From: an uncultured Chitinophaga sp.
Lineage (GTDB): Bacteria > Bacteroidota > Bacteroidia > Chitinophagales > Chitinophagaceae
DNA length: 64,000 bases
Direction of reading: 5' to 3'
Assembly: GCF_937874145.1 (NCBI RefSeq)
Contig: NZ_CALNBI010000433.1
Location: 6,880-70,879 of the forward strand
Shown: piece by piece, positions 44,387 to 53,054 of the stretch
How positions within the stretch are numbered: position 1 is the stretch's first letter
Layout: each line of letters starts with the position of its first letter
The notes under the pieces: model-generated
What the model was told of the DNA's origin: nothing
What the model saw: only the letters and a program-made list of their open reading frames with translations
The model's database searches: none
Translations under genes and position numbers: made by a program

Positions 44387-45844
44387 TTACTCGGCAACGT
44401 CCCACCAGAGACGTTGGCTGTTCGGCCTGTGCTTTACGTTGATGAATTCGCCGTTTGTATTGGCTTCCGTTTCCGGATAAGGCAAACGAACGGGGAACTT
44501 GCCGTCGAGGCGTTGCTGTACCGACAGGTTGAAGATATCGGGGAAACCGGTACGGCGCCATTCGGTCCAGGCTTCGAAAGTCTGCAAGCCATTCATGGCG
44601 TAATATTTCTGCGTAATGATCGCCTCGATCTGCGCTTCCAGCGTTCCGGGCCATTCGGCATCAGGTGCGTTGGCAATGTAAGCCGCGGCTTCCGAACCGA
44701 TTTCATTGGCTTCGAAGCTGGCGGTGATCCCGTTGTTGAAAAGCGTTTGCGCGCTGCCGGCAGTGAACCAGCCGCGGGCGCGGGCTTCCGCCTGCAGGAA
44801 ATAGCTTTCTGCTTCGGAGATCAGCACTACGGGAGCCAAAGCGGAGTTATTATCCGCACCGAGGCCACCGGTAGCGGCGCTGGGGAAGGAATAATCGAAA
44901 TCCGGGGTATTGCGGAAGTCGCCCTGCACCCCACCTACGATGGTGTCCTCAACACCGTCCCAGGTTACCTTGGTATAGAGTTGCTCCAGGCGGGGGTCGT
45001 TATTCGCTTTCATGGCGTCCAGGAAAGTGGCGCTGGCTACGAGGTTCTGGGTTCTGCCAAGACCGAGGATTTCGGAGAACAGGGGGTTCTCGTTACCGCC
45101 GGAGGTAGCGTACTGGATCGCAGCGGAGGAGGTCAGCAGCGGTTCATCTGCCAGGGCTTCCACACCCGCCTCGGCACGCGCTTCGTCCACCTCGCTGATG
45201 CGGAGATAAGCACGCAGTTTCAAGGTGTTGGCGAAACGGATCCACTGTTCGATATTACCCTGGAAGATCAGGTCTTCGCTTCCCACCCTGTTGGGGCTGG
45301 AAGGATTCAGCATAGAAAGGCCGCGGTCGAGCCACATGAAAATGCTGTCGTAAACAACTTTCTGCGACTGGTACGGAACGTCCATGCTGGCGCCTTCGTT
45401 AAGCGCATCCTTTAAAGGCACATCGCCCCAGGCATCGGTGATCATTTGATAAGTGTAAGCCTTCATCACATAAGCAATAGCTGCATGCTGCGTCAGGCTG
45501 CCGGCATTTTCGATCACACGCTTGTAATCCTGAAGGGCGCCGGCGTACAAAATAGCCCAGGGATTGTTGGTGGTAGAAGGCTGGATGTTATACTGGTCGG
45601 TGGTACGGTATTGGCTTGAAAACGGGTTTTGCGTCCAATACTGCGACCACAAGCCCCCAATGATACCGAATTGGTTGGAGAGCACGTGCGCGGTAGCAGC
45701 CTGCCCGGAAGGCAACAGCAGCTTTACATCCGCAACTATGGGCTGGTTCGGACTTTCGTTTACATCCAGGAACTTACCGCAGCCCACCGCTGTTACGGCA
45801 ATCGCAACAGTTAAAGCCACATTCTTTATATTCAATTTTCTCAT
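44387..45844 (-). CDS. SusD-like family 2 lipoprotein (pair C)
   Basis: A 485-residue lipoprotein (signal MRKLNIKNVALTVAIAVTAVGC, Cys22) whose start CGKFLDVNESPNQPIVADVKLLLPSGQ places it in the SusD-like_2 group, distinct from pairs A and B. Further landmarks: GIIGGLWSQYWTQNPFSSQYRTTDQYNI, AYVMKAYTYQMITDAWGDVPLKDALNEG, RFANTLKLRAYLRISEVDEARAEAGVEAL, and QKYYAMNGLQTFEAWTEWRRTGFPDIF near the C-terminus. This group often pairs with SusC proteins for peptide- or amino-sugar-like cargo, but the ligand cannot be told here. It lies 21 nt after SusC C. Confidence 0.92.
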   Translation of the reverse strand: MRKLNIKNVALTVAIAVTAVGCGKFLDVNESPNQPIVADVKLLLPSGQAATAHVLSNQFGIIGGLWSQYWTQNPFSSQYRTTDQYNIQPSTTNNPWAILYAGALQDYKRVIENAGSLTQHAAIAYVMKAYTYQMITDAWGDVPLKDALNEGASMDVPYQSQKVVYDSIFMWLDRGLSMLNPSSPNRVGSEDLIFQGNIEQWIRFANTLKLRAYLRISEVDEARAEAGVEALADEPLLTSSAAIQYATSGGNENPLFSEILGLGRTQNLVASATFLDAMKANNDPRLEQLYTKVTWDGVEDTIVGGVQGDFRNTPDFDYSFPSAATGGLGADNNSALAPVVLISEAESYFLQAEARARGWFTAGSAQTLFNNGITASFEANEIGSEAAAYIANAPDAEWPGTLEAQIEAIITQKYYAMNGLQTFEAWTEWRRTGFPDIFNLSVQQRLDGKFPVRLPYPETEANTNGEFINVKHRPNSQRLWWDVAE

Positions 45845-45865
45845 TCTTCAAATTTTTAGTAACTG

Positions 45866-48800
45866 TTAAAAACTAACTTTCACGTTGAACCCAAAGTTCC
45901 GCAGAGAGGGTTGAGCAGAGAAGTCCAGGCCTTGTTCGTTAGATGAACCGCCGGAGTTCACTTCAGGATCCACATACTGGTTTTCCTTCGGTATCCACAT
46001 GAACAGGTTGTTACCAAACAGCCCTACGGTTACGTCGCTAAAAATTCCTTTGTTCAGCATGCTTTTCGGGAAACGATAGCTCAGGTTTGCTTCGCGCAGT
46101 TTAACGAACGAACCATCCAATAAGTGCTGTCCCGGAGGTATCAGGTTGGGCCAGTAAGTTTCCATATCGTAGGGTTCCGTATTCGTGATGTATTTATTCG
46201 CATCGTTCGGATCTACGATAACTGAATTCGGGAACGGATGGGGTACGCGGCCGTTGGTTGTAGTTTCTTTCGAAACACCCACAAAGTCCATCAGGTCCTT
46301 CGTCCTGGAATAAAACATACCGCCCTGTTTGGTGTCGAACAGTAGGCCTAGTGTCCAGTTTTTATACTTGACGTTGGTACCCAGTGAGGCCATGTAATCC
46401 GGGTTATACGTTCCGAGATATACAGATGCCGGCGTCAGCAGCGGGAACCCTGAGTTGGGATCAACGATAACTCTTCCATCAGGCGTTTTCTGAATATCCT
46501 GGGCATAGAAGGTGCCATAAGGTTTACCCACTGCCGCTACGATAGACATACCGCCGAAGCCGCCCAGAACGATCTGGTCTACACCAGGCAACAGCGAAAG
46601 CACTTCGCTTTTGTTCTTGGTGTAAGTACCATACAATTCAACGCTCAGGCCGTAAGATGTCTGAATAGGCGTACCGCGCAGGGCAAGTTCCACACCCTTA
46701 TTCTGAATGGAACCCGCATTCACCACTTTGGTAGTGTAACCGCTGGTAGCAGAAATCGGGATGCTCAGGATCTGGTCTTTAGACTTATTCTGATAGTAGG
46801 AGAAGTCTACGCTCAGCCTGTTCTTGAAGAAGCTCATCTCAGTACCCACCTCAAATGCGGTGGTGATCTCCGGTTTCAGGTCGGGGTTCCCGATCCTGTT
46901 GGACTGTGCCATGCCCGGAACGCCGTTGAGCGGGAAACGCGTGGCGCCGAAAGGCGCGAGGATGTTGGTACGGTCGTAGAAGGTATTCAGCAGATAAGGA
47001 TCCGCATCATTACCCACCTGCGCCCAGCTGGCGCGGATCTTACCATATTCAAACCAATCGGAGATGGCTGCATCTTTCATCAGTTCGGTGAATACGAATG
47101 ATGCGTTCACGCTCGGATAGAAGAAAGAGCGGTTGTTTTTCGGCAGTGTGGAAGACCAGTCGTTACGCGCAGTAAGACCTAAGAAGAGCAGGCTGCGGTA
47201 AGACATGTTGATGTCTGCGTACACACCGATGAGGCGGCGACGGGAGAAAGTGTTCACCGCGTCGATCGGGCCATTGGAGTTACCGAAGTTATACCATCCG
47301 GGTACTACGAGGCCGCCGGAAGGGTTGGTTTCAACGTCCGAAACATCGAATTGGCGCTGACGGATGTTATGGCCCAGCAGGATGCTGCCTTTGAAATCGG
47401 AGCTGAATTCATGCTCCGCGGTAATCATAAGGTCGTTCACGATCTCTGCCAGGTTGTAGATTTCCTCCTGGTATTTACCGGCTGCCACCTGGGTGTTTGC
47501 CGCCCTGCTGTAGTTTCCGGTAGTGTTGTCGGCCGGAGCGAAGCTGAATTTCGGGTATTTATACTTACGGCGGTCAGCATACACGTCGACGCCAAGGCGT
47601 TCAACAACGTTCAACCATGACAGGGGTTTCCAACCTACCTGGAAGTTACCGGTAATACGGTCAACAGCGTTTTCGTTGCGGTAGTTGGCCAGCTGCCAGT
47701 AAGGGTTCACGGTGTAAGCACCGTAATAGCCATACAAGGGGTTGCCTGCAGCATCGGAGATGTTACCGAAACTGTTGTAGGGATTGCTGAGGTCTTTCAG
47801 CGAAGTCAGGGGGATGTCGCGGGGCATCTGGATAACGGAGTTCCATACAGAACCGTCGCCCTGGCCGCCCTGCACCATGTTCGATTTGATTTTCGCGTAG
47901 TTGAAGTTTACGCTGGTCGACAGGTTGTGCGCGAGCTCGGCAGAACCGTTGAAACGCACGTTGTACCTGTTGTACGTGTCGGTATGGCCCGGCATTACCC
48001 CATCGGAATTCAGTGAATTGAGCGACAGGAAGTATGTCGATTTTTCACCGGCTCCGGAAAGCGCCAGGTTGTTGTTGGTAGCCATACCCATGTCGAAGAA
48101 GTTCTTTACGTTGTCTTCAATGGCGGAGTAAGGCTTTTCCTGGCGAACGCCGTTGATTTCCTGTCCCCAGGGTTGCATCTGGCCGTTAAAGGGCGCGCCC
48201 CAGCTCCAGTTCTCCTTGGGGTCATTAATGTAACCGCCGGCACCGTCGGAATAACCCTGACCGAATTCGTTCTGGTACTCGGGGATTTTCAGGATGGTAG
48301 AGAAAGTGTTTGCCGTATTGAACGAAACGTTCATTTTAGACTGGCCTTTCTTACCGGATTTTGTGGTGATGATCAAGGCACCGTTAGACGCACGCGAGCC
48401 GTACAGCGCGGCTGCCGCGGGGCCTTTCAGGATGTTTACGGACTCGATGTCGTCCGGCGAGATGTCGTTACCGCGGTTACCGAAATCTACGGAAGAACGG
48501 CTGTCGCCGCCGCCCATCAGGCCGCTGTTGTCGATGGGTACGCCATCTACTACGAGCAGTGCCTGGTTGTTACCGGAGATGGAAGAACCACCACGGAGTA
48601 CGATACGGGTTGAGCTACCGGGAGCGGATGCAGTACCGGAAATGTTCAGACCGGGTACTTTACCGGTAAGGCCATTCAGCGCACTTACGCTCTGGCCTTT
48701 GGTCAGCTCTTCCGCCTTTACGGTCGGCGCAGCGAAACCGAGAGAACGCTTTTCTCTCCTGATGGCCTGGGCCGTAACAACAGTTTCTGTGAGATTCGTA

Positions 48801-49096
48801 ACGTCTGCGGTAAGTACAACGTTAACTGTGGGGCCGGAGATTTTGGCCTCCTGATCGCGCATTCCAATGAATTTTACCACCAGCGCGTCTACACCATCGG
48901 GGACATTCAGTGAATAATCACCTTCTACGTTAGTAACGGTTCCGATATTCGTGCCTTTTGCGATAATAGTGGCACCGATGATCGGGGTTCCGTCTTCTGC
49001 CGCCGTCACCTTCCCTTTAATGGTTCGGCTCTGCGCCATTACCTGTCCCGATAGGCATACCAGGATCAGGAAAAGTGCGGTTAGACCTTTCCTCAT
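45866..49096 (-). CDS. SusC/RagA-family TonB-dependent receptor (pair C)
   Basis: A 1076-residue receptor. The ATG at 49096 (MRKGLTALFLILVCLSGQVMAQ) gives the better signal peptide; an ATG two codons earlier (49102) is possible. A CarboxypepD_reg-like domain (~25-105, IKGKVTAAEDGTPIIGATIIAKGTNIGTVTNVEGDYSLNV) is followed by the plug (TETVVTAQAIRREKRSLGFAAPTVKAEELTKGQS and the signature SVNILKGPAAAALYGSRASNGALIITTKSGKKG) and then the barrel ending NFGFNVKVSF. A perfect TATATTTG -7 box lies about 36 nt upstream, and a 12-bp direct repeat lies further upstream. Confidence 0.95.
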   Translation of the reverse strand: MRKGLTALFLILVCLSGQVMAQSRTIKGKVTAAEDGTPIIGATIIAKGTNIGTVTNVEGDYSLNVPDGVDALVVKFIGMRDQEAKISGPTVNVVLTADVTNLTETVVTAQAIRREKRSLGFAAPTVKAEELTKGQSVSALNGLTGKVPGLNISGTASAPGSSTRIVLRGGSSISGNNQALLVVDGVPIDNSGLMGGGDSRSSVDFGNRGNDISPDDIESVNILKGPAAAALYGSRASNGALIITTKSGKKGQSKMNVSFNTANTFSTILKIPEYQNEFGQGYSDGAGGYINDPKENWSWGAPFNGQMQPWGQEINGVRQEKPYSAIEDNVKNFFDMGMATNNNLALSGAGEKSTYFLSLNSLNSDGVMPGHTDTYNRYNVRFNGSAELAHNLSTSVNFNYAKIKSNMVQGGQGDGSVWNSVIQMPRDIPLTSLKDLSNPYNSFGNISDAAGNPLYGYYGAYTVNPYWQLANYRNENAVDRITGNFQVGWKPLSWLNVVERLGVDVYADRRKYKYPKFSFAPADNTTGNYSRAANTQVAAGKYQEEIYNLAEIVNDLMITAEHEFSSDFKGSILLGHNIRQRQFDVSDVETNPSGGLVVPGWYNFGNSNGPIDAVNTFSRRRLIGVYADINMSYRSLLFLGLTARNDWSSTLPKNNRSFFYPSVNASFVFTELMKDAAISDWFEYGKIRASWAQVGNDADPYLLNTFYDRTNILAPFGATRFPLNGVPGMAQSNRIGNPDLKPEITTAFEVGTEMSFFKNRLSVDFSYYQNKSKDQILSIPISATSGYTTKVVNAGSIQNKGVELALRGTPIQTSYGLSVELYGTYTKNKSEVLSLLPGVDQIVLGGFGGMSIVAAVGKPYGTFYAQDIQKTPDGRVIVDPNSGFPLLTPASVYLGTYNPDYMASLGTNVKYKNWTLGLLFDTKQGGMFYSRTKDLMDFVGVSKETTTNGRVPHPFPNSVIVDPNDANKYITNTEPYDMETYWPNLIPPGQHLLDGSFVKLREANLSYRFPKSMLNKGIFSDVTVGLFGNNLFMWIPKENQYVDPEVNSGGSSNEQGLDFSAQPSLRNFGFNVKVSF

Positions 49097-49132
49097 AAGC
49101 ATAATTTAGTTGTTTAACAGAATTTTAACAGA

Positions 49133-49140
49133 CAAATATA
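49133..49140 (-). promoter_or_regulatory. -7 promoter element (TATATTTG) of pair C
   Basis: A perfect TAnnTTTG on the minus strand, 30-36 nt before the candidate ATG codons. The nearest TTG (complement of 49164-49166) is 23 nt away, a little far for a -33 element. Confidence 0.55.
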
Positions 49141-49176
49141 AATTACTTAACTCTTTTGTAACGCAATTGGTTTGTA

Positions 49177-49211
49177 ATTTTTTTGGTGGGGACATACATA
49201 TTTTTTTGGTG
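49177..49211. repeat. 12-bp direct repeat upstream of the pair C promoter
   Basis: ATTTTTTTGGTG occurs at 49177-49188 and again at 49200-49211, 23 bp apart start to start (about two helical turns). The position upstream of the -7 box suits an activator site. Confidence 0.5.
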
Positions 49212-49352
49212 AATACTTTTTTTTCCTGATAAGTTGAAAGAGTACAATAAGAAGAAAGTATATGGATATGTCGCCCGCATCCCTTGTCCCGGCTGGGTTA
49301 TGACCAGGTACAAAAAGAAAAAGCAGGCGACAAGATTATCACCCGCTTATCA

Positions 49353-49538
49353 TCAACCAAAATCTAAATCGAGATCTTTAGAATGGTTTTGATGCACCGC
49401 ATCGCTGCAGCGCACAATATTTTTTATGCCAGATACACTGTTCGGTAAAGGTTTACATGCAGTTTCCCGATGAGACTTTGATCCACCTGTAACGACGGAA
49501 TATCCGGACGCCAGGCGTTTTGCGAATCCTTTTTTCAT
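49353..49538 (-). CDS. Possible small peptide gene (61 residues)
   Basis: A 61-residue frame with a basic N-terminus (MKKGFAKRLASGYSVVTGGSK) that contains a Gly-Gly, then a Ser/His/Cys-containing region and an acidic end (SKDLDLDFG). A TAATTTTA box lies about 21 nt upstream (49560-49567). Nothing next to it looks like a modification enzyme or peptidase transporter, so a secreted-peptide role is only a possibility. It shows no clear membrane segment. The frame could be chance; the main support is that the 513-bp gap holds nothing else. Confidence 0.3.
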   Translation of the reverse strand: MKKGFAKRLASGYSVVTGGSKSHRETACKPLPNSVSGIKNIVRCSDAVHQNHSKDLDLDFG

Positions 49539-49615
49539 AAGCGACAGACTTTGGTAGCGTAAAATTACTGGATTTCCGGTAATCTACGCAAACTGTCGCC
49601 CCCAACTAATTTGGG

Positions 49616-50314
49616 TCAAGATAAGTTCAACGGATAAGTCTTGAGAAGATTAAGTAACACTGCGTATAATTCTTCATGTCTGTAGTTGTATCGAAACTCA
49701 CATTCTTTCAAATGGAGGTATGCTGTATTCCTGTTCAGTCCTTTAAATTTCGCCAGGCGGTGCTTCGTCAGCCCCCAGAACCCGTCCACATCATCCAGCG
49801 CATTCTTGCTGTCGGCTTCGTGATGCCCGTGCCCAAGGTGGTATAAACGATACTGGCTCAGGTCCACCACACCGTTGAACCGCCGGATCCGCTCCGCGCT
49901 CCCCACCGTTTCCAGCACCGACCGCCCGCGGGCAATCGCCTGGATCATAGAACGGCTCACATCCGGAAGAATCTCCGTGAAAACCTTGTTGTCGCTCTTG
50001 TAAATCCCGAATATCACCGGCTTTACAATGCGGTCAACATCCGTTTTAACGGCAACGGATATATCTTGCGGCTGATGGAGAGTTAGGTTACGGTGACCAT
50101 AAGAAGCGGCCCCCGCTTGCTTTTCAGGTTGCAAAGACTCGCAGTACTTCACAATCTGCATCCGGATTTTCTTCAGGTAACTGTTGATCGTTACCCGGCT
50201 CACGCCACTGATGTTGGCGATCTGGGTGGCGGTTAAATCTTCGGAGAACAGCTTTAGTATCTCCTTAAATTTACGCTCAGACAAATGAGCGCCCTTTAGG
50301 AACTTATTTTTCAT
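49616..50314 (-). CDS. IS1595-type transposase-derived protein with substituted catalytic residues
   Basis: A 232-residue protein that follows the IS1595/ISXO2-like transposase plan. An N-terminal HTH (LSERKFKEILKLFSEDLTATQIANISGVSRVTINSYLKKIR) is followed by VIFGIYKSDNKVFTEILPDVSRSMIQAIARGR, the VDLSQYRLYHLGHG segment, and the family ending FWGLTKHRLAKFKGLNRNTAYLHLKECEFRYNYR. The usual catalytic blocks are altered: the VDESYFG-type block is missing or rewritten, SDGWRGYDG reads AERIRRFNG, and GIESFW reads DVDGFW. I see no terminal inverted repeats. The frame is intact, so it may be a domesticated DNA-binding protein and not a mobile element. Confidence 0.7.
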   Translation of the reverse strand: MKNKFLKGAHLSERKFKEILKLFSEDLTATQIANISGVSRVTINSYLKKIRMQIVKYCESLQPEKQAGAASYGHRNLTLHQPQDISVAVKTDVDRIVKPVIFGIYKSDNKVFTEILPDVSRSMIQAIARGRSVLETVGSAERIRRFNGVVDLSQYRLYHLGHGHHEADSKNALDDVDGFWGLTKHRLAKFKGLNRNTAYLHLKECEFRYNYRHEELYAVLLNLLKTYPLNLS

Positions 50315-50446
50315 GGTACTAAGAGGATTAGAAATGGCACTCTAAACCTCTAACTTTTTCTCCGCTATATATAATGCTTTATTATAAACGGCGAATACCC
50401 CATGATGAACGCCCCCTACTAGATTATTTGGCCTCACTGCAATGAA

Positions 50447-50473
50447 AAACCCGTGGCAAGCGGCCACGGGTTT
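50447..50473 (-). terminator. Terminator of the RND/MMPL exporter gene
   Basis: AAACCCGTGG (50447-50456) pairs with CCACGGGTTT (50464-50473). The A-run on its left gives a T-tract on the minus strand. Confidence 0.7.
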
Positions 50474-50560
50474 AATTCTAATGCCTTACAGATGCAAAAT
50501 ACTTATCTAGTGCGTTAAATCACAATACTGGTTAAACGGTCGTAAAACAGGATGAGCGTA

Positions 50561-52963
50561 TCAGTCTTTCCGCTCGTCCAACCCGATTTCCTTCATCTCC
50601 AGGTCCGCCTCATCGTCCAGCGCCTTCCACAATTCCTTCTTCCGCGCCTTCTTCTGCAACGCCTTCTCCATCCACAACAACATCGCCGGCAGGATCGTCA
50701 GGTTCGTCACCATCGCCATCACCAGCGTCAGGCTCGTTAACCAGCCCAATGCCTTCGTACCCTGGAACTCCGAGAAACTGAATATCATAAAGCCCGCAAA
50801 CAGGATCAGGGATGTGTAAATGATACTCAAACCCGTATCATTGATCGTATGCCTAACGGTAGCGGATATATCATAATTATTCAAAGGCAACTCCTGCTTG
50901 AAATTCACCAGGAAGCGGATCGTAACGTCGATGGCTATACCCAGCGCGATACTGAACACCAGTACGGTCGACGGCTTGATGGCGATATCCAGCCAGCCCA
51001 TCACCCCGGCCGTTACCAGCAACGGGATGATATTGGGCACCAGCGAGATCACCAGCATCCGCCAGCTGCGGAACAGGTACAGCATGCAGAAGATGATCAG
51101 CACGAACGCCAGCAGGATGCTTTCCGCCAGCCCGTTGATGATGAAACGGCTGCCTTCCAGGAAAATGATGCTCGTACCGGTGAAGGTCACGTTATAATGC
51201 GCGGTGTCGAAGATACGGTCTACCTGCGGGCGCAGGGAATCCAGCAGCCGCGGCAGTTCCACGGAACCCACGTCGGCCATGTTCACGCTCATGCGCGCCA
51301 CCTGGCGGGTGCTGTCCATAAACGAGGAAACGAGTTGGGTAAACACCGATTTATCCCCGTTCCCCTTCATGCGCAGGTATGGCGCCAGGAAGCCGATATC
51401 GAACTGGTTGGGCACCGTATAGTTAAGGCTGTCGCCGTTATAATACGCCTGTTTCGCGAATTTGATCCCTTCCGCCACCGACAGGGGCCTGGCGAAAGCG
51501 GGCTGCTCGGAGATGATCTTGCCCAGCTCATCGAGCTTTTCGAGGGTGCGCAGGTTCACGACGCCGTTCTTCTTCTTCGTATCCACCGCGATTTCCAGCG
51601 GCATTACGCCTTTGAAGCGCTGTTCGAAGAACTTCAGGTCGGTGTACAGTTTATCGCTTTTCGGAATATCGTCGACGATGAAGCCCACCGGCCGGAGGCG
51701 CGCCATCCCCACCGCGGCCAGCACCACCATGATCACCGTAAAGGCGTATACCCAGGGGCGGTAGTTGAACACGAGCCGGTTCAGGAACTCCAGCACCCAG
51801 CGGCAAACTTTGTTGTCGAGGTAACTGGTATGCTTCGTTTTCGGCGGGGGCAGGTAGCTCAGCACCGAGGGGAGGAAAATGAAGGAGATGAGGAAGATGA
51901 GCATGATATTCACGCCGGCAACCACCCCGAACTGCTTCAGGATCTCCGAATTGGTGAAGTAGAACACCCCGAAGCCAATCGCGGCCGTCAGGTTGGTGAA
52001 CAGCGTCACGATGCCCATTTTTTGCACCATGCGCACGAGCGATTTCATCTTATCGCCATGCAGCGCGTATTCCGTATGGTATTTATTGAGGAAGTAGACG
52101 CAGTTGGGAATGCCGATTACCACGATCAATGGCGGTATCAGGCCCGTCAGCAACGTGATCTTATACCCGCAGAGCACGATCGTGCCTACGCTCCAGATCA
52201 CCCCGATCGCCACCACGATCATGCTCATGAGCACGGCGCTGAACGAACGGAAGAACAGCAGCAGGATGAGCGCCGTCAGCACGAACGAAATGTACAGGAA
52301 CATCTTCAGCTCGTCGGCCACCTTGGTCGCCATGATGGTCCGGATCATGGGAAGGCCGCTCAGCTTCACGTCCAGGTTATGTTTTTGCCCGAATGCTTCC
52401 GCGATCCGCTGGATGTTCTGCACTACCTCGATACGCCGTTTGGAGTTGAGGATTTCTTTGTTGATATGCACCGCCAGCAGGTAACTGTTGGAATTGGCGC
52501 TATAGAGCAGTCCTTTGTAGAAAGGCAGGGTATAGAAAACGTTCTTCAGGCTGTCGAGCTCCGCCTGCGTTTGCGGCAGGGGCTGGAAGAGCGGCACAGC
52601 CTTCAGCTTCCTGGTGCTGTCGTCTTTCACCAGGTTAACGGCCACGGGGATACTGAGCGTGTTTTCCACGGCGGGTACCTTGCGCAGGGCGTCGTTCATA
52701 GCTACATAATCACGGAAGAAATCCAGCTGGAAAAGTTTGTCGGTTTCAATACCAACTACCATCATATTGCCGTCTTCCCCGAACTGTTGCTTGAACTGCT
52801 GGTAGGTGAGCCATTTCGGGTTATCCCGCGGGATAGCGCCGGTGAACTCGTAAGAGAGTTCCACTTTGCTCGCGAAATAAGCCATGATGCCCGTTCCCAG
52901 AAACAACAAAGCCAGAAGCCACAAACGGAATTTCAAAACAAAAGCTGCCAGGCGCTGCCACAT
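50561..52963 (-). CDS. RND/MMPL-family exporter
   Basis: An 800-residue inner-membrane transporter of the RND superfamily (MMPL/HpnN-like). It shows the duplicated six-helix layout: TM1 near residues 8-30 (FVLKFRLWLLALLFLGTGIMAYF), a periplasmic loop to ~215, five helices to ~375 (FLYISFVLTALILLLFF, VVAIGVIWSVGTIVL, LIPPLIVVIGIPNCVYFLNKYH), then a second TM1 (~407), a second loop, and five helices to ~760. The acidic C-tail is cytosolic. Relatives export lipids or hydrophobic molecules, driven by the proton gradient. There is no adaptor or outer-membrane partner gene beside it, which favours a lipid exporter that works alone. Confidence 0.9.
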   Translation of the reverse strand: MWQRLAAFVLKFRLWLLALLFLGTGIMAYFASKVELSYEFTGAIPRDNPKWLTYQQFKQQFGEDGNMMVVGIETDKLFQLDFFRDYVAMNDALRKVPAVENTLSIPVAVNLVKDDSTRKLKAVPLFQPLPQTQAELDSLKNVFYTLPFYKGLLYSANSNSYLLAVHINKEILNSKRRIEVVQNIQRIAEAFGQKHNLDVKLSGLPMIRTIMATKVADELKMFLYISFVLTALILLLFFRSFSAVLMSMIVVAIGVIWSVGTIVLCGYKITLLTGLIPPLIVVIGIPNCVYFLNKYHTEYALHGDKMKSLVRMVQKMGIVTLFTNLTAAIGFGVFYFTNSEILKQFGVVAGVNIMLIFLISFIFLPSVLSYLPPPKTKHTSYLDNKVCRWVLEFLNRLVFNYRPWVYAFTVIMVVLAAVGMARLRPVGFIVDDIPKSDKLYTDLKFFEQRFKGVMPLEIAVDTKKKNGVVNLRTLEKLDELGKIISEQPAFARPLSVAEGIKFAKQAYYNGDSLNYTVPNQFDIGFLAPYLRMKGNGDKSVFTQLVSSFMDSTRQVARMSVNMADVGSVELPRLLDSLRPQVDRIFDTAHYNVTFTGTSIIFLEGSRFIINGLAESILLAFVLIIFCMLYLFRSWRMLVISLVPNIIPLLVTAGVMGWLDIAIKPSTVLVFSIALGIAIDVTIRFLVNFKQELPLNNYDISATVRHTINDTGLSIIYTSLILFAGFMIFSFSEFQGTKALGWLTSLTLVMAMVTNLTILPAMLLWMEKALQKKARKKELWKALDDEADLEMKEIGLDERKD

Positions 52964-53042
52964 AGATGAGTCTAGATTTGTTTAAAGGCCATAAAGGTAA
53001 CTATTCATGTCGATTAATGCATAAGAGATAATTCATAATTGT

Positions 53043-53050
53043 TACTTTTG
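53043..53050 (+). promoter_or_regulatory. -7 element (TACTTTTG) of porZ
   Basis: A perfect TAnnTTTG with only 4 nt (AATC) before the ATG at 53055, predicting a leaderless transcript. Confidence 0.5.
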
Positions 53051-53054
53051 AATC

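Noticed and set aside
50849..52969. A 706-codon open frame on the plus strand opposite the RND/MMPL exporter gene
   Set aside because: It is fully antisense to a gene with clear transporter motifs and is rich in His, Gln, Arg and Glu without any domain pattern; such frames are common opposite GC-rich genes.
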